Shown: positions 54,246-63,706, counted from the stretch's first letter. The stretch: DNA of 64,000 nt from Paenibacillus sp. BIHB 4019 (GCF_002741035.1 NZ_CP016808.1:6620501-6684500); one strand, 5' to 3'. Made by a program: numbers and translations. The notes: a model not told the origin generated them from the letters alone.

Positions 54246-56255
54246 TTATGCATTAATTAGGAAATGAGCATCGTCTCTGAAGAAGAGTGGCATCCATTCA
54301 ATTGGAGCTTTACATTCTATCCAATTTCCGCCTTCGTAAATTTTCCCGCTTCCCACATCTTTCCATACAGCTCCTGCAGGAAGATAAATTTTTCTGCTTC
54401 TTGCCCCTTGTTCAAGAATTGGAGCAACGAGAATATCCGGTCCAAACATATATTGATCCTCTATAGACCAGGCTTCCATATCAGAAGGGAACTCGTAAAA
54501 CATCGGCCTCATGACAGGTGTGCCTTTTTCACTCGCCTCCTTCATAAGTCCTCTAATATATGGCCGAAGTGTCTCTCGAATCCGCATATATTTCGTGAAT
54601 ATTTCATAGGCCTCATCCCCGTAGCTCCAGACCTCGTTCTCTGCACCGCTCCAGCACATGCCTCCGCCTGTGATGCCAATCGGTGCGCCAGCCGGTTCAC
54701 GATCACCATGTAAACGAAATACCGGAGAAAATGCTCCATATTGGAACCATCTAATCAGGCATTCCCGAAAATCTGGATCATTGGGATCGCCGCCATGGAA
54801 TCCTCCAATATCCGTCGTCCACCAAGGGATGCCAGCTATCCCCATGTTAAGACCAGCTTTTAGCTGATTATGCATAGAGGTGAAGCTAGAATCGATATCA
54901 CCTGACCATACAAGAGCACCATAACGCTGGCTTCCTGCCCATGCACAACGAACCAGATTCACAATACCTTCCTGTCCCTCAGCTTGCATACCTTCATAAA
55001 AGGTTTGCGCATAATTCAAAGGATAAATATTACCTACCTGCATATTAGTTCCGGTATGATAACGGTAATTATCAAAATCATAAACGGAATACTCAGGCTC
55101 TGCTTCATCCAGCCAGAAGATTCGTACACCTTTGTCATAATAGTTCTTTTTAGCAATCTTCCATACATGATCGCGGGCACCTGGATTGGTCGAGTCATAA
55201 AACACGGTATCTCCAAGGAAATCCATCGTAGTTCGAATACCCCGATCCGTTCTGACTAGGTAACCTTTTTGCAACATTTCGGCGTAATTCTCGCTAGTCT
55301 TGTCCACTGTAGGCCATATCGAAACCATTAATTCGATATCCAATTCACGCAGCTCTCGTATCATTCCTTCTGGATCGGGCCAGTATTCAAGATCAAACTT
55401 CCACTCCCCTTGCTTCGGCCAATGGAAGAAGTCTACGACAATCACATCGATTGGAAGACCTCTCCTTTTATATTCATGGGCAACCACCAGCAGCTCTTCT
55501 TGCGTTTGATAACGAAGCTTGCATTGCCAAAACCCAAGACCATATTCCGGCATCATTGGAACAGTACCCGTTACACTCGCATATGCCTCTTCGATTTGAG
55601 CCGGTGTATCGCCTGCTGTAATCCAATAATCCACCTGTTTAGTTAACAGTGCCTCCCATTCTGTCATATTCTTTCCGAAAGTCACTCTCCCTATTGCTGG
55701 ATTATTCCACAAAAATCCATAACCATTGCTCGACAACGCAAATGGAACACTTGCCTGCGAGTTTCTCTGAGCCAGCTCGAGGGTACAATTCTTCATATCC
55801 AGATAAGGATGCTGATATTGCCCCATACCAAATATTTTCTCATCCGGATCGGACTCAAAGCTTAATTTTAACTGATAATCCCCGCCAGGAATCGCTTTAA
55901 ACTCACGGGCATTAATCATCAATGCACTACAAAATTGTTTGACATCGTTACGATTGCGAACATATTCTTCCAATAAGACCTTATCGTCCTGATTGTAAAA
56001 GGTAATCTTGCCTCCAGCTGTCGATACAACTGCACGAATTTTGCCATTTGTGATGGAGGCTGAATCTTCATTAATCTGAATGGCTGACAGTGATTCTTCC
56101 ACAGGTGCCAGCAGCGCCCATAACTCCGATTGCATCTCTGAATGCCTTGTAGCCCTAATGCGTAAACTATTTGCTCCCCACGGCTCTATCCAAAGCTTCT
56201 CTGCATCGAACTGCCATATTAAACGATTGCCTTCTTTCTGAAATAAACCTCGCAT
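54246..56255 (-). CDS. GH31 family alpha-glycosidase, alpha-xylosidase-like, 669 aa
   Basis: Cytoplasmic retaining alpha-glycosidase: N-terminal beta-sandwich, catalytic barrel with nucleophile Asp in IFWLDEAEPEY (~383) and acid/base Asp in LVWSGDIDSSF (~453), followed by WWTTDIGGF and the substrate-binding HGDRE motif, then proximal and distal beta domains. The DEAEPEY form resembles YicI-type alpha-xylosidases rather than alpha-glucosidases. ATG 56255 has AGGAG eight bases before it and is preferred to the GTG at 56264. It follows the epimerase-like gene after 11 bases. Xyloglucan or isoprimeverose degradation would fit; that is inference. Confidence 0.88.
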   Translation of the reverse strand: MRGLFQKEGNRLIWQFDAEKLWIEPWGANSLRIRATRHSEMQSELWALLAPVEESLSAIQINEDSASITNGKIRAVVSTAGGKITFYNQDDKVLLEEYVRNRNDVKQFCSALMINAREFKAIPGGDYQLKLSFESDPDEKIFGMGQYQHPYLDMKNCTLELAQRNSQASVPFALSSNGYGFLWNNPAIGRVTFGKNMTEWEALLTKQVDYWITAGDTPAQIEEAYASVTGTVPMMPEYGLGFWQCKLRYQTQEELLVVAHEYKRRGLPIDVIVVDFFHWPKQGEWKFDLEYWPDPEGMIRELRELDIELMVSIWPTVDKTSENYAEMLQKGYLVRTDRGIRTTMDFLGDTVFYDSTNPGARDHVWKIAKKNYYDKGVRIFWLDEAEPEYSVYDFDNYRYHTGTNMQVGNIYPLNYAQTFYEGMQAEGQEGIVNLVRCAWAGSQRYGALVWSGDIDSSFTSMHNQLKAGLNMGIAGIPWWTTDIGGFHGGDPNDPDFRECLIRWFQYGAFSPVFRLHGDREPAGAPIGITGGGMCWSGAENEVWSYGDEAYEIFTKYMRIRETLRPYIRGLMKEASEKGTPVMRPMFYEFPSDMEAWSIEDQYMFGPDILVAPILEQGARSRKIYLPAGAVWKDVGSGKIYEGGNWIECKAPIEWMPLFFRDDAHFLINA

Positions 56256-56266
56256 ATTATACACTC

Positions 56267-57211
56267 CTATTCAATAATGCCATCTGCATGAATTGCTTTA
56301 ATCGTTCCTTGCTTGTTACCGATTGTAATCGTAAGATACCAGTCATAATAAGACTTCGGTTGTATAGCCCTTATGCTTTTCCATTGCATGGCTGTGTCAA
56401 GCGAATCAAAAGCCCCGGTGCATGGTTCTAGAGCTGTTACATACTTTCCGTTCATTATTCCTTCCCATACACCTAGGTAAGGTACTTCATTAATGGGGTA
56501 TGCCATCCCGATGGTATACCCTGACTCAGCGCCTTGTAGAGCACACCAGCCCTCTTGTATATGACCAAGTCCATAATACTTCTCGCATTTCCCTTCATAT
56601 TTCGGATATAGGCGATTAATATCATAATCTAGCCCATTCACCGTTGTCTTTGGCCAGTCATGAATAGTCCCAAACAACCCCAGTCGATTCTCTATGCTGC
56701 ACGTGGACATGACCTTTTGTATAGAAGAAGGAAGCACTACACGCATATCTTTATCACATACCCATAAGGCGTGAGGAGCCCAAATAAAGGGCATTTCATA
56801 CTCCGAAAAATTATGCACACGATAGGAAATACGAATGGCATTCTCATTCACAAATTGAATCGTTTTCTCCAGCTTGTAAGGAAATCGGACACCATGGACA
56901 CTTAAATTAATCGCAAAATCGGAAATATGCTCTTGCTCCCATGAGAGTGACCAAACCTCCCCGTGATCAGGAATCCGAGTCCCTTGCCAAGGCGGAGAGG
57001 GATAATAACAGGATTCAATGGATGGAAATACTTCATCAAATCCACTGACATCTCCTGATGCGTAAGAATCGTCATATTTTGAACGCTTATACGGCACATC
57101 TGCATCATTTTGATATAATAGTTCTTGATCTCTTTTTTTATCGTAAATACTTTGAATTTTTCCGCCGCAGTCTGGTAAAATAGTCATTCGCAAAGCTGTA
57201 CTTTCCATCAT
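56267..57211 (-). CDS. aldose 1-epimerase-like protein, 314 aa
   Basis: Galactose-mutarotase-fold protein (beta-sandwich). DVSGFDEVFPSIESC, the HGEVWSLSW stretch with a likely catalytic His, APHALWVCD with a second His, and LEPCTGAFDSL with a likely Glu base support a mutarotase-type role. It would interconvert anomers of the sugar freed by GH31 encoded 11 bases downstream. Promoter module P2 lies ~85-145 bases upstream. Confidence 0.78.
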   Translation of the reverse strand: MMESTALRMTILPDCGGKIQSIYDKKRDQELLYQNDADVPYKRSKYDDSYASGDVSGFDEVFPSIESCYYPSPPWQGTRIPDHGEVWSLSWEQEHISDFAINLSVHGVRFPYKLEKTIQFVNENAIRISYRVHNFSEYEMPFIWAPHALWVCDKDMRVVLPSSIQKVMSTCSIENRLGLFGTIHDWPKTTVNGLDYDINRLYPKYEGKCEKYYGLGHIQEGWCALQGAESGYTIGMAYPINEVPYLGVWEGIMNGKYVTALEPCTGAFDSLDTAMQWKSIRAIQPKSYYDWYLTITIGNKQGTIKAIHADGIIE

Positions 57212-57294
57212 TATTGCTTTAATCCCTTTATAATCGGAATAGTAGATTGAAATAATCCGTTAACCCCCTCTACACTTACGTCCTTCTTGCATTT

Positions 57295-57356
57295 ATTTTA
57301 TCTATTATGAAAGCGCTTTGAAATTTCAAATAATTAATAAAGGTGGAGAAATATAA
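57295..57356 (-). promoter_or_regulatory. promoter module P2: activator box, cre, -10 (epimerase-GH31)
   Basis: Minus strand: TTATATTTCTCC (57356-57345), spacer, cre TCAAAGCGCTTTCAT (57321-57307), -10 TAAAAT (57300-57295). Total 62 bp as in P1 and P3; the AT-rich spacer TTATTAATTATTTGAAATTT is also very close to that of P1. Confidence 0.68.
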
Positions 57357-57376
57357 GATGATTATTGAAACTAAAA

Positions 57377-57416
57377 TACAAAAACAACCCTTCTCCATCT
57401 GCGGAAAAGAGTTGTC
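57377..57416 (-). terminator. rho-independent terminator after nrdJ
   Basis: Minus strand: CAACTCTTTTCC and GGAGAAGGGTTG pair around GCAGAT, followed by five Ts. It lies about 125 bases after the nrdJ stop, separating it from the GH31 unit. Confidence 0.75.
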
Positions 57417-57444
57417 TTGTTCTGTTTCTATAAATGAAGTATTC

Positions 57445-57501
57445 TATCAATTAAAATAAAACATTTCTCAATTAAAATAAAACATTTCTCAATTAAAATG
57501 A
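57445..57501. repeat. 21-bp tandem repeat, about 2.7 copies
   Basis: TCAATTAAAATAAAACATTTC occurs at 57445-57465 and again, identical, at 57466-57486, with a third imperfect copy starting at 57487. It lies between the nrdJ stop and its terminator. Function unknown. Confidence 0.9.
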
Positions 57502-57540
57502 AAAATCACAATAAAACATGACTTTCCCTATAAAGAATCT

Positions 57541-60324
57541 TTAATTACATCGGCTGTACCCGCAATTGCTGCACTGCTTGCAGCCTTCTATATTAATCAA
57601 TGATGCTGAACCGCAAGAAGGACAAAGGTCGAGCGAGCTTGCGCTGCTGCTGCGGCTTTTTGCTGTGTCTGAAATGACGTTAATTGCCACTATTGATGCA
57701 GCTGTTTTTGATGCAGCTGTTGCGGATGAACCTTTATTCAAGCCCTTGCCAGCATCACCTGCTTCAGTTGCATCCCCGCTTTCCTCCCGCTGTTCAACTT
57801 CTGCCTGCTGCAAGTCAGCCGCCGCTATATGCTGCTCCAACGCTTTCGCTACGGCATCAGCGATCGATTCCACGCGGTTTGCGCCAAAGCCAATCGCACC
57901 TGTGCCGCCGATCCCCTTCAAGTGCTTGATCAACAGCTCCACCTTATGACCGTGATCCCCATAACGAAGAAATAAAGAGCAGACCCGGCCCAGCGCTTCC
58001 GCCATGGCGAACACGTCGGAGCCAGCTTTGCCGACATTCAGAAAAATTTCACCCGGCGAGCCGGAGAGATCATTGATCGTAATATACGCCATGCCGAATG
58101 GCGTATTTACTTTGTAGGTGGCACCGCGCAGCACCTGCGGGCGATTTTTGTACGCTTTGTCCAGCGTTTTCGGACTAACAGCAGTTGTAGCTGTAGGAGT
58201 TGTTGGCCCTGCTGCGTCCTGTACATTCTCAGCATTTGGAGCATCTGGAGAAGCGATTGCCTCCATAATAGCATCGGCACCACGATCATCCAATCGAGCT
58301 GCTTTATCCTCGCTATCCGCCGCAGATGACGGCTGAGGCTCCACTTCTTGCTCTTGTTTTTTCTCCTTCTCATCCGTCGTCGACAGCACCTGCACATCCC
58401 TGCTGCCGTCGCGATAAATGGTCACGCCCTTGCAGCCAAGATCGAACGCCAGCTCATAAAGCTCCTTCGTCTCTTCCACCGTAAAGTCATTCGGGCAGTT
58501 CGCCGTCTTCGAGATCGAGCTGTCCACCCAGCGCTGGATTGCTGCCTGTACCCGAATATGGTCCTTCGCAGACAAGTCCATCGCGGCTACAAAATAATCC
58601 GGCAGCTCCTCGCCAGGATGCGAATCCTTCCACTGCTGGGCAATCGGAACGAGCTGCTTGTCATAGCCAAGCCTGCTTTGGCGGAAATATTCAAAAGCAA
58701 AATACGGCTCAATGCCCGTCGAGGTGCCGACCATCGTTCCCGTACTGCCCGTTGGCGCCTGCGTCAGCACGGTTACATTTCGAATGCCATGCTGCTCTAT
58801 AGCAGCTCCAATCTCAGGATAATGCGACGTCAAGCTTCGCATAAAGCCGCTTTGCAAAAATTTATCTGCCTCAAAGGCTGCAAAAGCGCCTTTCTCCGCC
58901 GCAATTTCCGTAGAAGCGAGATACGCCTCGCGGGCCATAAACCCGTACAGCTTATCGAGAAAATCGAGCGATTCTGCGCTGCCATAACGGATTTGCAGCT
59001 TAATTAGCAGCTCCGCAAGCCCCATCGTGCCGAGCCCGACGCGGCGCTCGCGCTTCTGGTTCGCTTCATTTTCAGGAAAATGATACGGTGTGGTGTCAAT
59101 GACGTTATCGAGGAAACGTACCGACCAACGCGTCACCTTCGCCAGCTCCTCCCAGTCGACATCATGCTGCTGCTCATTATAGAAACGCGACAGATTGACC
59201 GCTGAAAGATTGCAGACGCCCCAGCCGGGCAGGCCCTGTTCGCCACATGGATTAGTACTAGTAATCCGATTGAAATACCAACTATTCGACATCTGATTAT
59301 AATATTCCATAAAAACGACGCCGGGCTCTGCCGACTTCCACGCTGATTCAATAATCATGTGCCAGATTTCGCGGGCGCGGACTGTTTTGTACAAAATCAC
59401 CTTTTTGCCGAGTGCCCGCCAAGCGTCCATATCTCCAGTCCAAAGCTCGTTGTACTGTGCATCCTTCGTATCGGGGAATACGAGCTCCCACTCTAAATCT
59501 TCCTTTACGGCTTTCATAAAAGCGTTGCTGACGCATACAGATAAATTCGCGTTCGTCACCTGGCCCATCGTCTGCTTGACAGTAATAAAATCCAGCACAT
59601 CGGGATGCCAGTCGTTGATCATCAGCATTAAGGCGCCGCGGCGGCTGCCGCCCTGCTCAATCAACCCCGTCGTATAGCTGAACAGCCCGCCCCATGATAC
59701 CGCTCCGCTAGAGGCGCCATTAACTCCTGCGACAATGGCGCGGCGCGGACGAAGCGACGATAAATTAATGCCAACGCCGCCCCCGCGCGCCATAATTTCC
59801 GTCATTTCCGTCAACGTCTGCATGATGCCGCCGCGGCTGTCTGCCGGAGAAGGCAGCACATAACAGTTAAACAGCGTCAACTCCTCGCTTGCACCTGCTC
59901 CCGCTGCAATTCTGCCGCCCGGCACGAGCTTCCAGTCATCCAAAATATAGCGAAAACGCTCCGTCCATTCCGCCTGCTTCTGCTCGCTGCCTTCGACTCC
60001 GGCCACCGCCTTCGCCAGACGATCCCACATTTCGTCCGGAGTCTGCTCAATGGTCAGCGTCAGCTTCTCAACCGCCGCCGTTATACGCTCACCGTTTCGG
60101 AGCTGCACCTCCACCTGGTCCCCCTCACGGGCAACGATCTCTCCGACTTCCTTCGTCGGAAACTTTGGATCATCTTTTGTCAGCACCAGCACGATATCGC
60201 CAGGCTTTGCGCTGCTGGAATCAGCATTTTTCCAGGCATAACGATCGAGAAAAATTTTCTCGCTGAGCCCCTCCAGCCTGCCGCTGCCTCTCCTATTTTC
60301 ATTCAAGGTTTGTTTCTTCTCCAT
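57541..60324 (-). CDS. nrdJ: vitamin B12-dependent (class II) ribonucleotide reductase, 927 aa
   Basis: Adenosylcobalamin-dependent reductase that makes deoxyribonucleotides with or without oxygen. Recognised by the class II core: GVGINLSSLRPR, TSTNPCGEQGLPGWGVCNLS with an active-site Cys, and APTGSTGTMVGTSTGIEPYFAF. After the core comes a low-complexity Glu/Gln/Ala linker (~640-720), a TSCPD-like domain (VNTPFGMAYITINDLSGSPGE), a second Ala-rich linker, and a C-terminal zinc-ribbon-like Cys cluster (LCPSCGSASL, CKQCSNCG) that probably serves as the redox shuttle. I take the ATG at 60324; the frame is open another 22 codons and a start at MRGEAALL is possible. Preceded by two NrdR-type boxes. 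Its cofactor need ties in with the B12 riboswitch importer at 14.6-20.2 kb. Confidence 0.94.
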   Translation of the reverse strand: MEKKQTLNENRRGSGRLEGLSEKIFLDRYAWKNADSSSAKPGDIVLVLTKDDPKFPTKEVGEIVAREGDQVEVQLRNGERITAAVEKLTLTIEQTPDEMWDRLAKAVAGVEGSEQKQAEWTERFRYILDDWKLVPGGRIAAGAGASEELTLFNCYVLPSPADSRGGIMQTLTEMTEIMARGGGVGINLSSLRPRRAIVAGVNGASSGAVSWGGLFSYTTGLIEQGGSRRGALMLMINDWHPDVLDFITVKQTMGQVTNANLSVCVSNAFMKAVKEDLEWELVFPDTKDAQYNELWTGDMDAWRALGKKVILYKTVRAREIWHMIIESAWKSAEPGVVFMEYYNQMSNSWYFNRITSTNPCGEQGLPGWGVCNLSAVNLSRFYNEQQHDVDWEELAKVTRWSVRFLDNVIDTTPYHFPENEANQKRERRVGLGTMGLAELLIKLQIRYGSAESLDFLDKLYGFMAREAYLASTEIAAEKGAFAAFEADKFLQSGFMRSLTSHYPEIGAAIEQHGIRNVTVLTQAPTGSTGTMVGTSTGIEPYFAFEYFRQSRLGYDKQLVPIAQQWKDSHPGEELPDYFVAAMDLSAKDHIRVQAAIQRWVDSSISKTANCPNDFTVEETKELYELAFDLGCKGVTIYRDGSRDVQVLSTTDEKEKKQEQEVEPQPSSAADSEDKAARLDDRGADAIMEAIASPDAPNAENVQDAAGPTTPTATTAVSPKTLDKAYKNRPQVLRGATYKVNTPFGMAYITINDLSGSPGEIFLNVGKAGSDVFAMAEALGRVCSLFLRYGDHGHKVELLIKHLKGIGGTGAIGFGANRVESIADAVAKALEQHIAAADLQQAEVEQREESGDATEAGDAGKGLNKGSSATAASKTAASIVAINVISDTAKSRSSSASSLDLCPSCGSASLINIEGCKQCSNCGYSRCN

Positions 60325-60400
60325 AAGTAACGCCGCCTCTCCTCGCATTTGCAAAAACCCGCCTATTTGCCTCCTAACACGGTGTCCCACTCTAGGCTAA

Positions 60401-60449
60401 ATCCGATATATTGTGTCTAATTATCATTATAACATACTACATATTGTGT
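60401..60449 (-). promoter_or_regulatory. nrdJ promoter with two NrdR-type boxes
   Basis: Minus strand: ACACAATATGTAGTAT (60449-60434) and ACACAATATATCGGAT (60416-60401) resemble the NrdR box ACACWATATATWGTGT, 33 bp apart, i.e. about three helical turns. Between them lies an extended -10, TGTTATAAT. Two boxes on the same helix face over the promoter is the known NrdR arrangement. Confidence 0.72.
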
Positions 60450-60651
60450 TTCTCCTTCGTTTCCAGCCAAAAACGCCCAATTTTCCCGTTGACCAAAGCC
60501 TGCGCTTTCCTTTGCTTGTCCTCACGCTTTTTTTGGCCCTTTCTTATGAATAGGCGATGAAAGGGCCATACTAGAAACAAAGATTTCAACCTACTCATTT
60601 TGTTCGATTGGACGATGATGATTGGCTTAAACGATGAAAGGAGCTGCTCCC
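60450..60651. other. divergent intergenic region between nrdJ and the helicase gene
   Basis: No gene. The plus strand must carry the promoter for 60652; no clear hexamer pair seen. AAAGGAG at about 60638-60644 is the ribosome site of the helicase. Confidence 0.4.
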
Positions 60652-62484
60652 TTGTCTTTAGATAATAAACAACCGCTACACGGATCTTCCGCCGCTCCAG
60701 ATGCTGCTCTCGTCACCCGCAAGCTTCATCCGCTCGTAGATTTGCAATATGACCGTTCGACCTTTGACGAGCTGCAAAACCGTATCGCCAAAAACGGGCC
60801 ATGGGACGACTGGACCTTATATCAGCTATCGATGGAGGCGGAGCAAGCGAAGCGAATTGAAAGCTTCGAGCAGCTGCAATGCTTGCGCAGCCTGCCGATG
60901 CTTGAGCCGATGCCCCATCAAATCTCGACCGCGCGCAAGGTGCTGCATGAAATGGGCGGACGCGCCATTCTCGCTGATGAGGTGGGACTCGGCAAAACGA
61001 TCGAAGCTGGACTCGTGCTGAAGGAATACATCGTCCGCGGGCTCGTGCGCCGTACGCTCATTCTGGTGCCAGCCTCGCTTGTGCTGCAATGGGTGCGCGA
61101 GCTGAATCAGAAATTCGGCATTTCCGCCGTTGCCCAGAAAAAAGCCCATACGTGGCATTATGACGTCGTCGTCGCTTCGATGGATACAGCTAAACGCGAT
61201 CCGCATCGCGACGTCATTCTCGGCACTGACTACGATATGGTCATCATCGACGAGGCGCATAAGCTCAAAAATAAAAAAACGACCAACTACCAGTTCGTCA
61301 CCGAACTGCGCAAAAAATATTGCCTGCTGCTCACCGCAACGCCGGTGCAAAACAATTTGGACGAGCTGTACAATTTGATCACTCTGCTCAAGCCCGGCCA
61401 GCTCGGCCGCCAAAGCGAGTTCGCCGCCAACTTTGTCGTGGACAAGCGTCTTCCCAAAAACGAGGAGCAGCTGCAAACGGCACTGTCCAGCATTATGATC
61501 CGCAATCGCCGCGGCGACGGCGGCATTTCTTTTACGAAACGTTTTGTGAAAAATATTCCGCTGCAGCTGTCAGCTGACGAGCAGGCGCTTTACGACGCCG
61601 TGACTGCCTTCGTGCATGAACGCTACGATGAGAGCGGCCCCGACCTGAGCAGCATGCTGTCGCTGGTTACGCTCCAGCGCGAAGTTTGCAGCAGCCGCGA
61701 CGCTGTCTTCCTGACTCTCGTCAATATGTTCAAAAAGACGGCTGAGGATTCGCCCGTCCGCGCAAAAATATGGGAGCTCGTCGAGTTTATCAAAAAAATT
61801 GAAGCCAATACGAAGGCGGAGAAGGCGCTTGAGCTCGTTAAAGGCATGAATGATAAAGTCATTATTTTCACCGAGTATCGGGCTACGCAGGAGTATTTGC
61901 TGCAATATTTCCGTTCTCACGACATGATTGCCGTCCCTTACAGGGGCGGGATGAACCGCGGCAAAAAGGATTGGATGATGGACTTGTTCCGCGGGCGGGC
62001 CCAAGTATTGATTGCAACAGAGGCGGGCGGCGAAGGCATCAACTTGCAGTTTTGCCACCATATGATCAACTTCGATCTGCCGTGGAACCCGATGCGCGTA
62101 GAGCAGCGGATTGGCCGCGTCCACCGGCTCGGACAAACCGAGGATGTCAAAATTTACAACCTATGCACCCTCGGGACGATAGAAGAGCATATTGTGCATT
62201 TGCTGCATGAAAAAATTAATATGTTTGAGCTTGTTATTGGCGAGCTGGATCATATTTTGGAGCGTTTTGAGAAAAAGGATGGCTCGCTGGAGCAGCAGCT
62301 TGCCCGCATGCTGCTTGAATCAGGCGGCAGTGAAACGGAGCTGCGCGAGAAAATCAGCGATCTCGCCTCCTCGATTACGCAAATTCGCGAAGAGGTGCAG
62401 CAAGGCCCTGAGCTTCAGGCAAGCGCGCAAATAGTGTCACAAATGACGGCCCTCGGGCAGACGGTGGAGATTAGACATGAATGA
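60652..62484 (+). CDS. SNF2-family helicase, YqhH-like, 610 aa
   Basis: ATP-dependent DNA/RNA-protein remodelling helicase of the SNF2/RapA kind. Motif I DEVGLGKTIEAG, motif II IIDEAHKLKN, motif III LLTATPVQNN, motif V ATEAGGEGINLQ, motif VI RIGRVHRLGQ are all intact. I chose TTG 60652 because AAAGGAG lies eight bases upstream; the ATG at 60634 overlaps that site and has none of its own. Gene order with YqhG matches yqhH-yqhG of Bacillus subtilis. Cellular role of the pair is not known to me. Confidence 0.88.
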   Translation: MSLDNKQPLHGSSAAPDAALVTRKLHPLVDLQYDRSTFDELQNRIAKNGPWDDWTLYQLSMEAEQAKRIESFEQLQCLRSLPMLEPMPHQISTARKVLHEMGGRAILADEVGLGKTIEAGLVLKEYIVRGLVRRTLILVPASLVLQWVRELNQKFGISAVAQKKAHTWHYDVVVASMDTAKRDPHRDVILGTDYDMVIIDEAHKLKNKKTTNYQFVTELRKKYCLLLTATPVQNNLDELYNLITLLKPGQLGRQSEFAANFVVDKRLPKNEEQLQTALSSIMIRNRRGDGGISFTKRFVKNIPLQLSADEQALYDAVTAFVHERYDESGPDLSSMLSLVTLQREVCSSRDAVFLTLVNMFKKTAEDSPVRAKIWELVEFIKKIEANTKAEKALELVKGMNDKVIIFTEYRATQEYLLQYFRSHDMIAVPYRGGMNRGKKDWMMDLFRGRAQVLIATEAGGEGINLQFCHHMINFDLPWNPMRVEQRIGRVHRLGQTEDVKIYNLCTLGTIEEHIVHLLHEKINMFELVIGELDHILERFEKKDGSLEQQLARMLLESGGSETELREKISDLASSITQIREEVQQGPELQASAQIVSQMTALGQTVEIRHE

Positions 62485-63676
62485 GAAGCAGGTACACAAG
62501 TTTGTCCAGCGATATTTGGAGGCGACGCAGTGCCAGGTTTTGGAGAAATCGCCCTGCCATTTCACCGTAAAACTGTCTCCTGATGCGGATCGGGAGCTGA
62601 CGAACCGCCCCTACTACTGGAGCTTCGTTGACCGTACGAATGCTGCTCCCGAGACGATGACCTACCTGCTCGTAACCGACCGCGAAAAATATGACGCCGC
62701 TCAAGCCGGGACATTGCCCGCGCAGCAGCGCTTGCCAGGCGGCGCCGTTGGAGCGGCGGACATAGTAGCGGGCGCACAAGGAAACGCAGGTGCAGCAGCG
62801 CTTCCCGGTGCAGCAAGCAGCGTGAGGCCTGATTCGGGCATTGGCAGCGTCTCCGCCAAAGCAAGCCCAAGCCCAGCCGCACCCGCACACGGAAACGCGG
62901 CTGGTTCAGCATCGGCGTCGCCAGCCGTCTCTTCATCTGGCGCTGCCGAAAGTGCCGATAGCAGCGCAAATCCAGCTGCTGCTGGAACGGGCCAAGCGGC
63001 AGCAGCTGATGCTGCGCTTGGCCGCTCGCTCGGCTTCGTGCACGGCAATATCAATCAGACGGGGCTGCGCATTCCGCGCGAGGAAATGTATTTTGGCTCG
63101 CGCAAGCTGGATCAGCTGTTTGGTGCGGCAAAATCGAAGGGCAGCTACGTCTTTCTTTTTCAAGAACCGGAACGTGGTGCCGCCTCGCCCTACAGCTCTA
63201 CCCCTTACACCGCCTGGCTCGGCATCAATATGCGCGTGGAGTTCGCCTGCGACCGCAAGCGCGAGGAAATACACAGCTACGGCATTTCGCTGGCAACGGG
63301 GCATTGCACCGAGCAGTTCCATGATCGGCTTCAGCGCCTCAGGCTCACGCCGCGCCTGCCCGCGAACATTCATTTGGCGAAAAACGGCCTTTCCTTTAAC
63401 AAGGCGCTGTCTATTATGGAGCAGGCGCTCGAACGCAAGCTGAGAAGCTACGATTATGAATGGGCAGGCGCCGCAACCGAGCGGCTGGAAGAGGAGCTGG
63501 AACGCATCCGGCTGTATTATGAGCCGTTAATTGAGCATGCGGCTGACGATGAGCTGAAGCAAAGCGTACGCGAGCAGTACGAACAGCGCCAATCGGAAAT
63601 CCGCTGGCAATATGAGCCTCGCGTGACGGCTTCCGCCATTAACTGCGGTATTTTCCACCTGGAAGGTATCGAATAG
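62477..63676 (+). CDS. YqhG-family protein with long low-complexity insert, 399 aa
   Basis: Residues 1-75 (VHKFVQRYLEATQCQVLEKS, ADRELTNRPYYWSFVDRT) and ~185-399 (VHGNINQTGLRIPREEMYFG...) match the two halves of YqhG of B. subtilis, which is about 260 aa. Between them, ~78-182, is an Ala/Gly/Ser/Pro-rich stretch of about 100 residues not expected in the family. The start overlaps the helicase stop by eight bases with GGAG seven bases before. A helical Glu/Arg-rich segment lies at ~325-375. Function unknown. Confidence 0.8.
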   Translation: MNEKQVHKFVQRYLEATQCQVLEKSPCHFTVKLSPDADRELTNRPYYWSFVDRTNAAPETMTYLLVTDREKYDAAQAGTLPAQQRLPGGAVGAADIVAGAQGNAGAAALPGAASSVRPDSGIGSVSAKASPSPAAPAHGNAAGSASASPAVSSSGAAESADSSANPAAAGTGQAAAADAALGRSLGFVHGNINQTGLRIPREEMYFGSRKLDQLFGAAKSKGSYVFLFQEPERGAASPYSSTPYTAWLGINMRVEFACDRKREEIHSYGISLATGHCTEQFHDRLQRLRLTPRLPANIHLAKNGLSFNKALSIMEQALERKLRSYDYEWAGAATERLEEELERIRLYYEPLIEHAADDELKQSVREQYEQRQSEIRWQYEPRVTASAINCGIFHLEGIE

Positions 63677-63706
63677 ACGAAGATCAGACCCGATCCGCAC
63701 CATTGT

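Noticed and set aside
57445..57501. CRISPR array
   Set aside because: The repeats are directly adjacent with no spacers, AT-rich, and there are no cas genes.
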